Below the pieces are notes generated by a model. It was not told the origin of the DNA, made no database searches, and worked only from the letters and a program-made list of their open reading frames with translations. DNA of 64,000 bases from contig NZ_CP072610.1 of assembly GCF_021029445.1 (NCBI RefSeq), positions 1,550,001 to 1,614,000 of the forward strand, in the 5' to 3' direction. The stretch's first letter is position 1. Every line of letters begins with the position of its first letter. The DNA is from Pseudomonas wenzhouensis. GTDB taxonomy: Bacteria > Pseudomonadota > Gammaproteobacteria > Pseudomonadales > Pseudomonadaceae. Shown in pieces: positions 1 to 8,783 of the stretch. The translations under genes were made by a program, and so were the position numbers.

Positions 1-1
1 G

Positions 2-256
2 ACGCTGCCGAGCCTGCGTGCCGAGGTCGAGGTGGTCGAGCCCACCGGCCCGGACACCCTGGTGTTCGTCAGCCTCAACCAGACCAAGGTGTGCTGCCGC
101 CTGGCCCCGGACGCCGCGCCGCAGGCTGGCAGCAGCCTCGACCTGCAGTTCGATCCGGCGCGCGTGCTGCTGTTCGACGCCACCAGCGGCGAGCGCCTGC
201 GCCCGGGAAAGCGCCAGGCCACTGACAACAAGGTGGCCCAGTTCAAGCTCGGTTAG
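2..256 (+). CDS. Sugar ABC transporter ATP-binding protein, C-terminal part
   Basis: The reading frame is open from the window edge to the stop at 254-256, so only the last 84 residues are visible. They look like the C-terminal TOBE-type regulatory domain of MalK/UgpC-class import ATPases: beta-rich, with a VEPTGPDTLVF segment and a terminal region around ARVLLFDATSGERL. The nucleotide-binding domain lies outside the window. The next gene is a maltoporin, which fits a sugar uptake operon: ATPase at the inner membrane, porin at the outer membrane. The exact sugar cannot be told from this fragment. The family call is an inference from the tail and the context. Confidence 0.75.
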   Translation, partial: TLPSLRAEVEVVEPTGPDTLVFVSLNQTKVCCRLAPDAAPQAGSSLDLQFDPARVLLFDATSGERLRPGKRQATDNKVAQFKLG

Positions 257-260
257 CCAT

Positions 261-320
261 GTAGCCCGGATGAAATCCGGGGTCTGCCCAACCAACCTCC
301 CCGGATTGCATCCGGGCTAC
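261..320. repeat. REP pair, family A
   Basis: Two inverted arms built on GTAGCCCGGATGMAATCCGG are separated by about 16 bases. The same arms recur at 1678, 3376, 12197, 33465 and 41894. The pair sits just after the stop of the ABC ATPase gene and before lamB. Confidence 0.9.
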
Positions 321-383
321 AGGGTGCATCAAGGCAACGAAAAAACCGTCGCTGCGGCGGTGATCCGCAGCATCGCTCAATAA

Positions 384-1640
<1,257 letters not shown>

Positions 1641-1677
1641 TCTGAAGGTAGGGTGCGTCGCCGTGCGCACCAAGACC

Positions 1678-1736
1678 GTAGCCCGGATGCAATCCGGGGC
1701 GATTGCTGCACCTGCCCCGGATTTCATCCGGGCTAC
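1678..1736. repeat. REP pair, family A
   Basis: Inverted GTAGCCCGGATG arms lie 38 bases after the lamB stop. The gap to the convergent regulator gene also holds imperfect GTAGGGTGCG/GGTGCGC repeats at about 1648-1760. I saw no clear T-tract terminator. Confidence 0.85.
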
Positions 1737-1770
1737 AACAGCGCGTAAGGTGCGCTGTGCGCACCGGGCG

Positions 1771-3183
1771 TCAGAGCAATCCCGCAACCAGGCGCCCGAA
1801 CACTTCCATGGCCTGCTCGCTGCGCGGGTTCCACGGATGGCCGTAGTTCAGTCGCGCGCAGTGGCGAAAGCCTTGGCTGGCGGAGAAGATCGGCCCCGGC
1901 GCCAGGCTTATGCCCTGGGCCAGCGCCAGGCGCAGCAGTTGCAGCGAATCCAGACGCTCGGGAAATTCGAACCAGAGGAAGTAGCCACCCGAAGGTCGCG
2001 TGACCCGCGTGCTGGCGGGGAAGTGTCGGGCGGCGGAGGCGAGCATGGCGCTCTGCTGCATCTCCAGGGCATGGCGCAGCTTGCGCAGGTGACGGTCGTA
2101 GCCGCCGTGCTGCAGGTAGTCGGCCAGCGCTGCCTGGGCTGGCACCGACGGCGAGATGGTGGTCATCAGCTTGAGCCGGGCGATCTGCTCGGCATAGCGC
2201 CCGCCTGCCACCCAGCCGATGCGATAGCCCGGCGCCAGGCTCTTGGAGAAGGAGCTGCAATGCATCACCAGCCCCTCACGGTCGAAGCTCTTCACCGGCT
2301 TGGGCGGGTGGCTGCCGAAGTACAGCTCGGCGTACACGTCGTCTTCGATCAGCGGTACCTGGTGTTCGACCAGCAACTCATACAGCGCCTGCTTCTTCTC
2401 CTCGCTCATGCTCGCGCCCAGCGGGTTCTGCAGGCTGCTCATGAACCAGCAGGCCTTGATCGGCAGTTGCTTCAGACTCTCCGACAGGGCGCCCAGGTCG
2501 ATGCCTTCGCGCGGGTGCACGGGGATTTCCACGGCCTTGAGCTGCAGGCGCTCCAGCACCTGCAGGCAGGCGTAGAAGGTCGGCGACTCGATGGCCACCA
2601 GGTCACCTGGTTGAGTCACGCACTGCAGGCAGAGGTTGAGCGCCTCCATGGCGCCGTTGCTGATCACAAGTTCCTCCATCGGCAGCATCACGCCGCTGAC
2701 CATGTAGCGCAGGGCAATCTGCCGGCGCAGGTCGGCGTTACCGGCGGTCATGTCGGCGATGATCTCGTGCGGCGAGAGCATGCGCAGCGCGTGCGCCATG
2801 CTCTTGGCCAGACGCGGCAGCGGGAACAGGTCGGGGCTGGGGAACGCCGAGCCGAAGGGCACGGTGTGCGGGTCCTTCAGCGAGGCGAGTACCGAGAACA
2901 CCAGCTCGCTGACGTCGACCTCGGTGGTCTGCGCGGCGTGGGCGGTCAGCTCAGGCTCGTGCAGCGGGCGTTTGGCGTGTTCGCGCACGAAGTAGCCGGA
3001 ACGCGCGCGTGCCTGGATCAGGCCGCGATCTTCCAGCAGGTAGTAGGCCTGGAACACGGTGGAGGGGCTGACGCCATAGGTGCGGCTGGCATGGCGCACC
3101 GAGGGCACCTTCTCGCCGGGGCCGAGCACGCCGGTACGGATCAGCTCGGCGATCTCGTCGGCAAATTTTTCGTAGCGTTTCAT
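1771..3183 (-). CDS. MocR-type regulator: GntR DNA-binding domain fused to a PLP aminotransferase-like domain
   Basis: This is a 470-residue transcription regulator. Residues 1-70 form a GntR winged helix-turn-helix (KYGVSPSTV-like segment RTYGVSPSTVFQAYY). The rest is a fold-type I aminotransferase domain with SNGAMEAL, ESPTFYACL, SLQNPLG and the PLP lysine in SFSKSLAPGYRIGW. MocR proteins usually sense a PLP-linked amine or amino acid, but the ligand cannot be read here. I chose the ATG at 3183 over one 21 codons upstream because it has an AGGACAGG box directly before it and the protein then starts at the helix-turn-helix. It is convergent with lamB. The target genes are unknown. Confidence 0.88.
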   Translation of the reverse strand: MKRYEKFADEIAELIRTGVLGPGEKVPSVRHASRTYGVSPSTVFQAYYLLEDRGLIQARARSGYFVREHAKRPLHEPELTAHAAQTTEVDVSELVFSVLASLKDPHTVPFGSAFPSPDLFPLPRLAKSMAHALRMLSPHEIIADMTAGNADLRRQIALRYMVSGVMLPMEELVISNGAMEALNLCLQCVTQPGDLVAIESPTFYACLQVLERLQLKAVEIPVHPREGIDLGALSESLKQLPIKACWFMSSLQNPLGASMSEEKKQALYELLVEHQVPLIEDDVYAELYFGSHPPKPVKSFDREGLVMHCSSFSKSLAPGYRIGWVAGGRYAEQIARLKLMTTISPSVPAQAALADYLQHGGYDRHLRKLRHALEMQQSAMLASAARHFPASTRVTRPSGGYFLWFEFPERLDSLQLLRLALAQGISLAPGPIFSASQGFRHCARLNYGHPWNPRSEQAMEVFGRLVAGLL

Positions 3184-3281
3184 CCTGTCCTGGTTCACCG
3201 CCGCAAAGGGTACGGGTGAACACTTTACGGGGTGAGCGGCAGACATGGCAGTGCCTCGTTAATAGTGGGCAGGCTTCGGAT

Positions 3282-3359
3282 GTAGGAGCGGATTTATCCG
3301 CGATCGATGCAGTGCGGTGGTTTCGCGGCTGAAACGGAATGCCGCCCAGCCGCTCCTAC
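3282..3359. repeat. REP pair, GTAGGAGC family
   Basis: The left arm starts GTAGGAGCGGATTTATCCGC at 3282. The right arm ends GCCGCTCCTAC at 3359. The second hairpin half is partly degraded. Confidence 0.7.
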
Positions 3360-3375
3360 AAGGCTCGTGGAGCCC

Positions 3376-3434
3376 GTAGCCCGGATGCAATCCGGGGAAG
3401 GACCTCGAACCGCCCCGGATTGCATCCGGGCTAC
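3376..3434. repeat. REP pair, family A
   Basis: GTAGCCCGGATGCAATCCGG and its inverted copy face each other across about 17 bases. Confidence 0.9.
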
Positions 3435-3450
3435 GGCTCTGGTGGCCCAT

Positions 3451-3514
3451 TCGCCGCGGGGCGCGGCTCCTACACGGATTTGAGAGCAACTGTAGGAGCC
3501 CCGCCTCGGGGCGA
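3451..3514. repeat. REP pair, GTAGGAGC family
   Basis: The left arm runs TCGCCGCGGGGCGCGGCTCC to 3470 and on to 3473. The right arm is GTAGGAGCCCCGCCTCGGGG from 3492, ending GCGA at 3514. It ends a few bases before the ccoG stop codon. Confidence 0.75.
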
Positions 3515-3518
3515 AGCG

Positions 3519-4931
3519 CTAGCGCAGCGGCGCGAGGAAGGTGCTCTTGGTGCTCACATGGCTCTGCGAATCGGCCTGGTCGCGTACCTCGAAATGCAGG
3601 GTTTGCGGGCCGGCAGCGTTGTGCGTGGCCGTTAGCGCGACGCTGACCGGCAGATCACGAATCTCACCCGGCGCCAGGTTCAGCGTGCGTGGGCCATGCA
3701 GCTCGAAGTCGCCGGGCTCGACCAGGCTGATGGCATAGCTGCGCGGCTGCTGGGTCTTGTTGATGATCTTCAGGCTGTAGATGTTCTCGATCTGGCCCAG
3801 AGCGTTCTCGCGGAACAGGCCGCGGTCGCGGGTCACGTCCAGCGAGATCAGCGGGCGCTCGGCCAGCGCCCAGACAAAGGCGCCGATCATCACTGCGAGC
3901 ATCGCCGCATAGCCAACCAGACGCGGGCGCAGCCAGTGGGTCTTGCCGCCGGCCAGCTCGTTTTCCGAGCTGTAGCGCACCAGGCCGCGGGCATAGCCGA
4001 GCTTGTCCATCACGCTGTCGCAGGCGTCGATGCAGGCGCCGCAGCCGATGCATTCCAGTTGCAGGCCATCGCGGATGTCGATCCCCGTGGGGCAGACCTG
4101 TACGCACATGGTGCAGTCGATGCAATCGCCCAGGCCCTCGGCCTTATAGTCGGCGTCCTTGCGCCGCGGGCCACGGGTTTCGCCACGGGCGGCGTCGTAG
4201 GAGATGACCAGGGTATCGCTGTCGAACATCACGCTCTGGAAGCGCGAGTAGGGACACATGTCGCGGCACACCTTCTCGCGCAGCCAGCCGGCGTTGATAT
4301 AGGTGGCGGCAGTGAAGAACAGCACCCAGAACGCGGTGGTGGCGCCGACTTCAAAGGTCGCCAGGTCCACCGTCAACTGGCGCACCGGGGTGAAGTAGCC
4401 GACGAAGGCCAGTGCGGTGACCAGGCTCACCGCCAGCCAAAGGCCGTGCTTGGCGCTGCGCCGGGCCAGTTTCTGCAGCGACCATGGCGCGGCGTCGAGT
4501 TTGATGCGCTGGCCGCGGTCGCCTTCGGTGATCTGCTCGACACGCATGAACACCCAGGTCCACACGCTCTGCGGGCAGGCGTAGCCGCACCAGACGCGAC
4601 CGGCCAGCACGGTGATGAAGAACAGGCCGAAGGCGGCGATGATCAGGATCGCCGAGAGCAGGATGAAATCCTGTGGCCAGAAGGTCGCGCCGAAGATATG
4701 GAACTGGCGATTCTCCAGGTCCCAAAGCACCGCCTGGCGGCCGTTCCAATCGATCCAGGCGGTGCCGAAGAACAGCAGGAACAGCAGGCCGGCACCGAGC
4801 AGGCGCAGGTTACGAAAGCGCCCGGTGAAGCTGCGTGTGTGGATCGGGCCGCCGGCCTGGGCCGGGGTCAGGCGAATGGGCTTGGCCGGGTCGATGCTCT
4901 CGACGGCGCGCAAGGGGATCAGATCGGTCAT
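3519..4931 (-). CDS. ccoG: Cytochrome c oxidase accessory protein CcoG (FixG/RdxA family)
   Basis: This is a 470-residue inner-membrane iron-sulfur protein of the CcoG family. Established work links the family to copper handling during assembly of cbb3-type cytochrome oxidase. The N-terminal half has membrane segments near residues 40-60, 85-110, 160-180 and 200-215, with the polyferredoxin motif CGYACPQ. Two 4Fe-4S clusters follow: CIDCTMCVQVCP and CIGCGACIDACD. A further membrane segment lies near 340-360, then an immunoglobulin-like periplasmic tail. A GAGG box precedes the ATG. The ccoNOQP and ccoS genes are not in the window, so this copy stands apart from its oxidase operon. I saw no TTGAT-N4-ATCAA Anr box upstream. 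Confidence 0.92.
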   Translation of the reverse strand: MTDLIPLRAVESIDPAKPIRLTPAQAGGPIHTRSFTGRFRNLRLLGAGLLFLLFFGTAWIDWNGRQAVLWDLENRQFHIFGATFWPQDFILLSAILIIAAFGLFFITVLAGRVWCGYACPQSVWTWVFMRVEQITEGDRGQRIKLDAAPWSLQKLARRSAKHGLWLAVSLVTALAFVGYFTPVRQLTVDLATFEVGATTAFWVLFFTAATYINAGWLREKVCRDMCPYSRFQSVMFDSDTLVISYDAARGETRGPRRKDADYKAEGLGDCIDCTMCVQVCPTGIDIRDGLQLECIGCGACIDACDSVMDKLGYARGLVRYSSENELAGGKTHWLRPRLVGYAAMLAVMIGAFVWALAERPLISLDVTRDRGLFRENALGQIENIYSLKIINKTQQPRSYAISLVEPGDFELHGPRTLNLAPGEIRDLPVSVALTATHNAAGPQTLHFEVRDQADSQSHVSTKSTFLAPLR

Positions 4932-5273
4932 GTCGTTGCCCTCATCAGGCGTTTATTCAGGCTGGCGCCATGATCCGAGTGGGGCTGTTTACAAAACAGA
5001 CTCAGGTTTTCGATAAAAAAGCGGATCAGATGATTACGTCGAACGCAGGGAAAAATGCCACGCAGGCCGCCAGGCCGCGCCATTTCTGAGGTCATGAGCC
5101 TTCATGTCGAGCGATCCAGATACCGCCCTGCGACATCGCGCCACGCCAATCAGTGTCCTGTGCAGGACACTGTCGTACCTATCTGATCCGGTTTTTTAAG
5201 GCTTTTCTGGCGCTGTTTTCGGTGCACGCCCGGCAGGCATAGTCGACGCCCCGTGATCAGGAGGCCTGCCGGC
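4932..5273. other. Divergent promoter region between ccoG and cysI
   Basis: This 342-base non-coding stretch separates divergent genes. It has an AT-rich part around 4984-5030 with CTGTTT-ACA-AAACAG at 4985-4999. It also has a perfect 10-base inverted repeat at 5151-5172 close to cysI. No sequence looks like a gene. Confidence 0.7.
5151..5172. promoter_or_regulatory. Perfect palindrome, candidate operator for cysI
   Basis: CAGTGTCCTG and CAGGACACTG are separated by two bases, a perfect 22-base dyad about 100 bases upstream of the cysI start. It has no T-tract, so it is more like a protein-binding site than a terminator. I do not recognise the motif as a CysB, Fnr, Crp or LexA site. Confidence 0.5.
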
Positions 5274-6941
5274 ATGTACCAATACGACGATTATGACCGC
5301 GCGCTGGTGCGCGAGCGCGTGGCCCAGTTCCGCGACCAGGTACAGCGGCGCCTGGCCGACGAGCTGAGCGAAGAGGAGTTCCTGCCGCTGCGCCTGCAGA
5401 ACGGCCTGTACCTGCAGAAGCACGCCTACATGCTGCGCGTGGCGATCCCCTACGGCACCCTGTCGGCCAAGCAGATGCGCGCACTGGCGCATATCGCCCG
5501 CGAGTACGACCGCGGTTACGGGCACTTCACCACGCGGCAGAACATCCAGTTCAACTGGGTCGAGCTCGAACGCGTGCCGGACATCCTCGACTGGCTGGCC
5601 GACCACGACATGCATGCTATCCAGACTTCGGGCAATTGCGTGCGCAACATCACCACCGAGGCTTTCGCCGGTGTCGCCGCCGACGAGTACCTCGATCCGC
5701 GTCCGCTGGCCGAGATCCTCCGTCAGTGGTCGACGGTCAACCCGGAATTCCTCTTCCTGCCGCGCAAGTTCAAAATCGCCCTGTGCGCCGCCGAGCAGGA
5801 TCGCGCTGCGGTGCAGGTGCATGACATCGGCCTGCAGCTGTACCGTGACGAAGCAGGCGAGTTGCGCCTGCGTGTGCTGGTCGGCGGCGGCCTGGGGCGC
5901 ACGCCGATCATCGCCCAGACCCTGCGCGAGGGCCTGCACTGGCAGGACTGCCTGTCCTACGTCGAGGCCATCCTGCGCGTGTACAACCGCCATGGCCGGC
6001 GCGACAACAAGTACAAGGCGCGCATCAAGATACTGGTCAAGGCCCTCGGCATCGACGCCTTCGCGGCCGAGGTGGAGCGCGAGTGGCAGCCGATCAAGGA
6101 TGGCCCGGCGCGCCTGACCGAGGACGAGTACCAGCGCGTCGCCGCCTCCTTCCACAAACCGGCCTACGTGCCGCAGGACGCCCTCGACCTCGACTTCGGC
6201 ACCCACCTGGCGCGCGACGAGGCCTTCGCCCGCTGGGTGTCGCGCAACGTCATGGCGCATCAGGTGCCTGGCTACCTCAGCGTAGTGCTGTCGACCAAGC
6301 CGGGCATCAGTGCACCGCCCGGCGACGTCACCGCCGAGCAGATGGAGATGCTGGCGGACTGGAGCGAGCGCTACGGCTTCGGCGAGATTCGCGTCGCTCA
6401 CGAACAGAACCTGGTGCTACCCGATGTACGCAAGGCCGACCTCTTCGCGCTATGGCGGGAAGCCGAAGCGGCGGGGTTGGGCACGGCCAACGCCGGTTTG
6501 CTCACCGACATCATCGCCTGCCCCGGTGGTGATTTCTGCTCGTTGGCCAACGCCAAGTCGATCCCCATCGCCCAGGCCATCCAGCAGCGTTTCGACGACC
6601 TCGACTATCTGCATGATCTGGGCGAGCTGAGCCTGAACATCTCTGGCTGCATGAACGCCTGCGGCCACCACCATATCGGCAACATCGGCATCCTCGGCGT
6701 CGACAAGAACGGCAGTGAGTGGTACCAGCTCACCCTCGGCGGCAGCCAGGGCCAACAGGCGGCGCTGGGCAAGGTGATCGGCCCGTCGTTCGCTGCCGAG
6801 CAGGTGCCCGAGGTGATCGAGCGCATCGTGCGCACCTATGTCGATCAGCGGGAGGTCAATGAAGGCTTTCTCGACACCTTTCAGCGCATCGGCCTGGAGC
6901 CATTCAAGGCGAGCGTGTACAGCCGCGAGGAGGTGGCATGA
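5274..6941 (+). CDS. cysI: Assimilatory sulfite (nitrite/sulfite) reductase, hemoprotein
   Basis: This is a 555-residue siroheme/4Fe-4S enzyme that reduces sulfite to sulfide in cysteine synthesis. It has the two pseudo-repeats of the family. TTRQNIQFNWVELE lies in the first half, and the cluster cysteines are in IACPGGDFCSLANAKS and SGCMNACGHHHIGN. Pseudomonas proteins start MYxYDxYD, as here. I chose the ATG at 5274 because a perfect AGGAGG box lies at 5259-5264; a GTG seven codons earlier lacks one. The stop overlaps the next start by four bases (ATGA), so translation is probably coupled to the DUF934 gene. The perfect palindrome upstream may regulate the run. Confidence 0.94.
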   Translation: MYQYDDYDRALVRERVAQFRDQVQRRLADELSEEEFLPLRLQNGLYLQKHAYMLRVAIPYGTLSAKQMRALAHIAREYDRGYGHFTTRQNIQFNWVELERVPDILDWLADHDMHAIQTSGNCVRNITTEAFAGVAADEYLDPRPLAEILRQWSTVNPEFLFLPRKFKIALCAAEQDRAAVQVHDIGLQLYRDEAGELRLRVLVGGGLGRTPIIAQTLREGLHWQDCLSYVEAILRVYNRHGRRDNKYKARIKILVKALGIDAFAAEVEREWQPIKDGPARLTEDEYQRVAASFHKPAYVPQDALDLDFGTHLARDEAFARWVSRNVMAHQVPGYLSVVLSTKPGISAPPGDVTAEQMEMLADWSERYGFGEIRVAHEQNLVLPDVRKADLFALWREAEAAGLGTANAGLLTDIIACPGGDFCSLANAKSIPIAQAIQQRFDDLDYLHDLGELSLNISGCMNACGHHHIGNIGILGVDKNGSEWYQLTLGGSQGQQAALGKVIGPSFAAEQVPEVIERIVRTYVDQREVNEGFLDTFQRIGLEPFKASVYSREEVA

Positions 6942-7456
6942 ACAACCTGATTCGCCTGGTCGAGGGCCAGGCCTGCATCGTCAGTGATGATCCCTGGCAG
7001 CTCGACGCTGAAGGGGACGCGCCACTGATCCTGCCACTGACGGCCTGGCGCGAGCGGCAGCCTGCTGCGGTGCTGGAGGGCAGGGCGATGAGTGCCGACG
7101 GCCTGCTGTTGCAGGTGGATGACGAGCCGGAGGCGCTGCAGCCGTTTCTCGCCAGCCTGCCGCTGATCGCCATCGACTTCCCCAGCTTTCGCGATGGCCG
7201 TGGCTACAGCCAGGCCTACCTGCTGCGTACCCGACTGGGCTGGCGCGGTGAGTTGCGTGCGGTGGGCGATGTGCTGCGCGACCAGTTGGCGCACATGCGC
7301 CAGTGCGGCTTCGATGCCTTCGCCGTGCGCGCTGACAAATCGCTGGAAGATGCACTCAAGGGCCTGCAAGGGCTCAGTGTGTTGTATGGTCGCTCGGTTA
7401 TCGAGCCGCGTCCGCTGTTTCGTCGGGGGCGCCATAAGGAGGAGTCGAGATCATGA
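6938..7456 (+). CDS. DUF934 protein, sulfite reductase partner
   Basis: This 172-residue soluble protein belongs to the DUF934 family, which almost always follows cysI in Pseudomonas and relatives. It has been suggested to help electron delivery or assembly of sulfite reductase, but its biochemical role is not settled. Visible landmarks are the start MNNLIRLVEGQACIVSDDPW, the core LIAIDFPSFRDGRGYSQAYL and LRAVGDVLRDQLAHMRQCGF. No cofactor-binding cysteine cluster is visible. The start overlaps the cysI stop and the stop overlaps the next start, so it sits inside one coupled operon. Confidence 0.88.
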   Translation: MNNLIRLVEGQACIVSDDPWQLDAEGDAPLILPLTAWRERQPAAVLEGRAMSADGLLLQVDDEPEALQPFLASLPLIAIDFPSFRDGRGYSQAYLLRTRLGWRGELRAVGDVLRDQLAHMRQCGFDAFAVRADKSLEDALKGLQGLSVLYGRSVIEPRPLFRRGRHKEESRS

Positions 7457-7806
7457 TGGTGCGTGGCCTGTTCTGGCTGGTATTACTGCAGTTGTTCGGC
7501 GTGGCGCTCAATCACTGGCTGTTGCCGATGCTGCCAGCCTCGATCATTGGCCTGCTGCTGCTCTCGGTCTGGCTGATGTGGCGCGGCGCGGTGCCCGAGC
7601 CGCTGCAGCAGGCTGCCGGTGGTTTGCTGCCGTATCTGCCGCTGCTGCTGGCCGTGCCGGCCTCGGGGATCATGACCAGCAGCGATCTGCTGCTCGGTGA
7701 ACTGCCGGTGATCGCCACCGCGCTGGTGCTGTCGCTGCTGGTCACCGTGCCGTTTTGCGGCTGGCTGTTGCAGACGCTGATCCGCCGTCAGGAGCGCAAG
7801 GGATGA
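7453..7806 (+). CDS. CidA/LrgA family membrane protein
   Basis: This 117-residue protein has four predicted membrane helices (about residues 4-20, 27-45, 58-78 and 86-108). It belongs to the CidA/LrgA holin-like family. Members pair with CidB/LrgB proteins; they were first linked to murein hydrolase control and later to export or uptake of small carboxylates such as pyruvate or glycolate. It starts within the DUF934 stop (ATGATG; the start could be 7453 or 7456). Its own stop overlaps the start of the lrgB gene. The link to sulfite reductase through overlapping frames is unusual. Confidence 0.88.
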   Translation: MMVRGLFWLVLLQLFGVALNHWLLPMLPASIIGLLLLSVWLMWRGAVPEPLQQAAGGLLPYLPLLLAVPASGIMTSSDLLLGELPVIATALVLSLLVTVPFCGWLLQTLIRRQERKG

Positions 7807-8486
7807 CGCTGCTGACTCACCACCCACTGTTCGCCATCGCCCTGACCCTGGCTGCCTTTCTGATCGCCGCCTGGCTCTATCGCCGCAGCGGCTGGCTGCT
7901 GCTGCAGCCGGTGCTGGTATCGGTGACGCTGATCGTCACCACCTTGCTGCTGTGCGGCGTGGACTACGCCACCTACCGCGCTGGCGCCGAGCCCGTCGCC
8001 TGGCTGCTGGGGCCGGCCACCGTGGCGCTGGCGGTGCCGCTGCAGCACAACATCAAGCGCATCCGCCAGTTGTTCTGGCCGGTGATGATCACCCTGACGG
8101 CCGGCGGCGTCCTGTCGGTGGCGCTGACCCTGGCCATCGGCTGGGTGCTGGGCGCCGACTGGAGCGTGGTGATGAGCCTGGCGCCGAAGTTCGTGACCAT
8201 GCCGATTGCCATGCCGGTGGCCGAGCAGATCGGCGGCGTGGCGTCGCTGGCTGCGGTGATGGTGATGCTCACCGGCGTGATCGGCACGGCCATGGGGCCG
8301 GCGCTGCTGCGCTGGGCCGGGGTGGATCACCCGGCGGCCCGTGGCCTGAGCTATGGCATCAATGCGCACGCCATTGGCACCGCGCATGCCTTGCAGGAGG
8401 GCGAGGAGTGCGGTGCCTTCGCCGCTCTGGCCATGAGCCTGCTGGGTATTGCCACTGCCTTGCTGTTGCCATTGCTGCTGGGGTGA
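7803..8486 (+). CDS. CidB/LrgB family membrane protein
   Basis: This 227-residue membrane protein is the partner of the gene before it. Family landmarks are FGVDYxTY-like CGVDYATYRAGAEPVAWLLG, TVALAVPLQHNIK, VTMPIAMPVAEQIGG and the C-terminal GLSYGINAHAIGTAHAL. Six to seven membrane helices are likely. I chose the ATG at 7803, which overlaps the previous stop, rather than a start 16 codons upstream inside the neighbour. It probably forms a two-part transporter with the LrgA-like protein. The substrate is unknown; a carboxylate is the usual guess for this family. Confidence 0.9.
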   Translation: MTLLTHHPLFAIALTLAAFLIAAWLYRRSGWLLLQPVLVSVTLIVTTLLLCGVDYATYRAGAEPVAWLLGPATVALAVPLQHNIKRIRQLFWPVMITLTAGGVLSVALTLAIGWVLGADWSVVMSLAPKFVTMPIAMPVAEQIGGVASLAAVMVMLTGVIGTAMGPALLRWAGVDHPAARGLSYGINAHAIGTAHALQEGEECGAFAALAMSLLGIATALLLPLLLG

Positions 8487-8783
8487 TTCGGGCGGAATCC
8501 CGCCACCCTGGCGGGCTTGCCTGAGAGCATCTGGCGAGTTCCCGCCAGCCCCGTGCCGGCTGTGTGGCAGAAAGCCGCACAGGGACTGCTGAATCCTTTC
8601 AGCGGCACGCATATTGCTCCATAACGCGGCGCGATCGGAATACGCCCGCCAAGAGGCCTGGAAACACCCTTCCTCCCGCCGCGCCGCAGATCTGCGGCTA
8701 TCGCCCATGTGCGGCCCAAACGGCCGCTGCCCGAAACCTTGCCTGCACGGCTGTTGTCGTCGTGCGATGAACTGGACTGTCCC

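Larger units (their letters stand above)
3184..3518. other. Intergenic region packed with REP palindromes
   Basis: There is no gene here. The stretch holds the promoter side of the MocR gene and three REP pairs in a row: a GTAGGAGC-type pair at 3282-3359, a family A pair at 3376-3434, and a second GTAGGAGC-type pair at 3451-3514 whose last arm abuts the ccoG stop. I could not pick a convincing promoter by eye. Confidence 0.7.

Noticed and set aside
4985..4999. CTGTTTACAAAACAG as a LexA box
   Set aside because: The spacing is CTG-N9-CAG; LexA sites need CTG-N10-CAG, and the neighbouring genes are not SOS genes.
5253..5273. GTG at 5253 as the cysI start
   Set aside because: The AGGAGG box lies inside this extension and serves the ATG at 5274.
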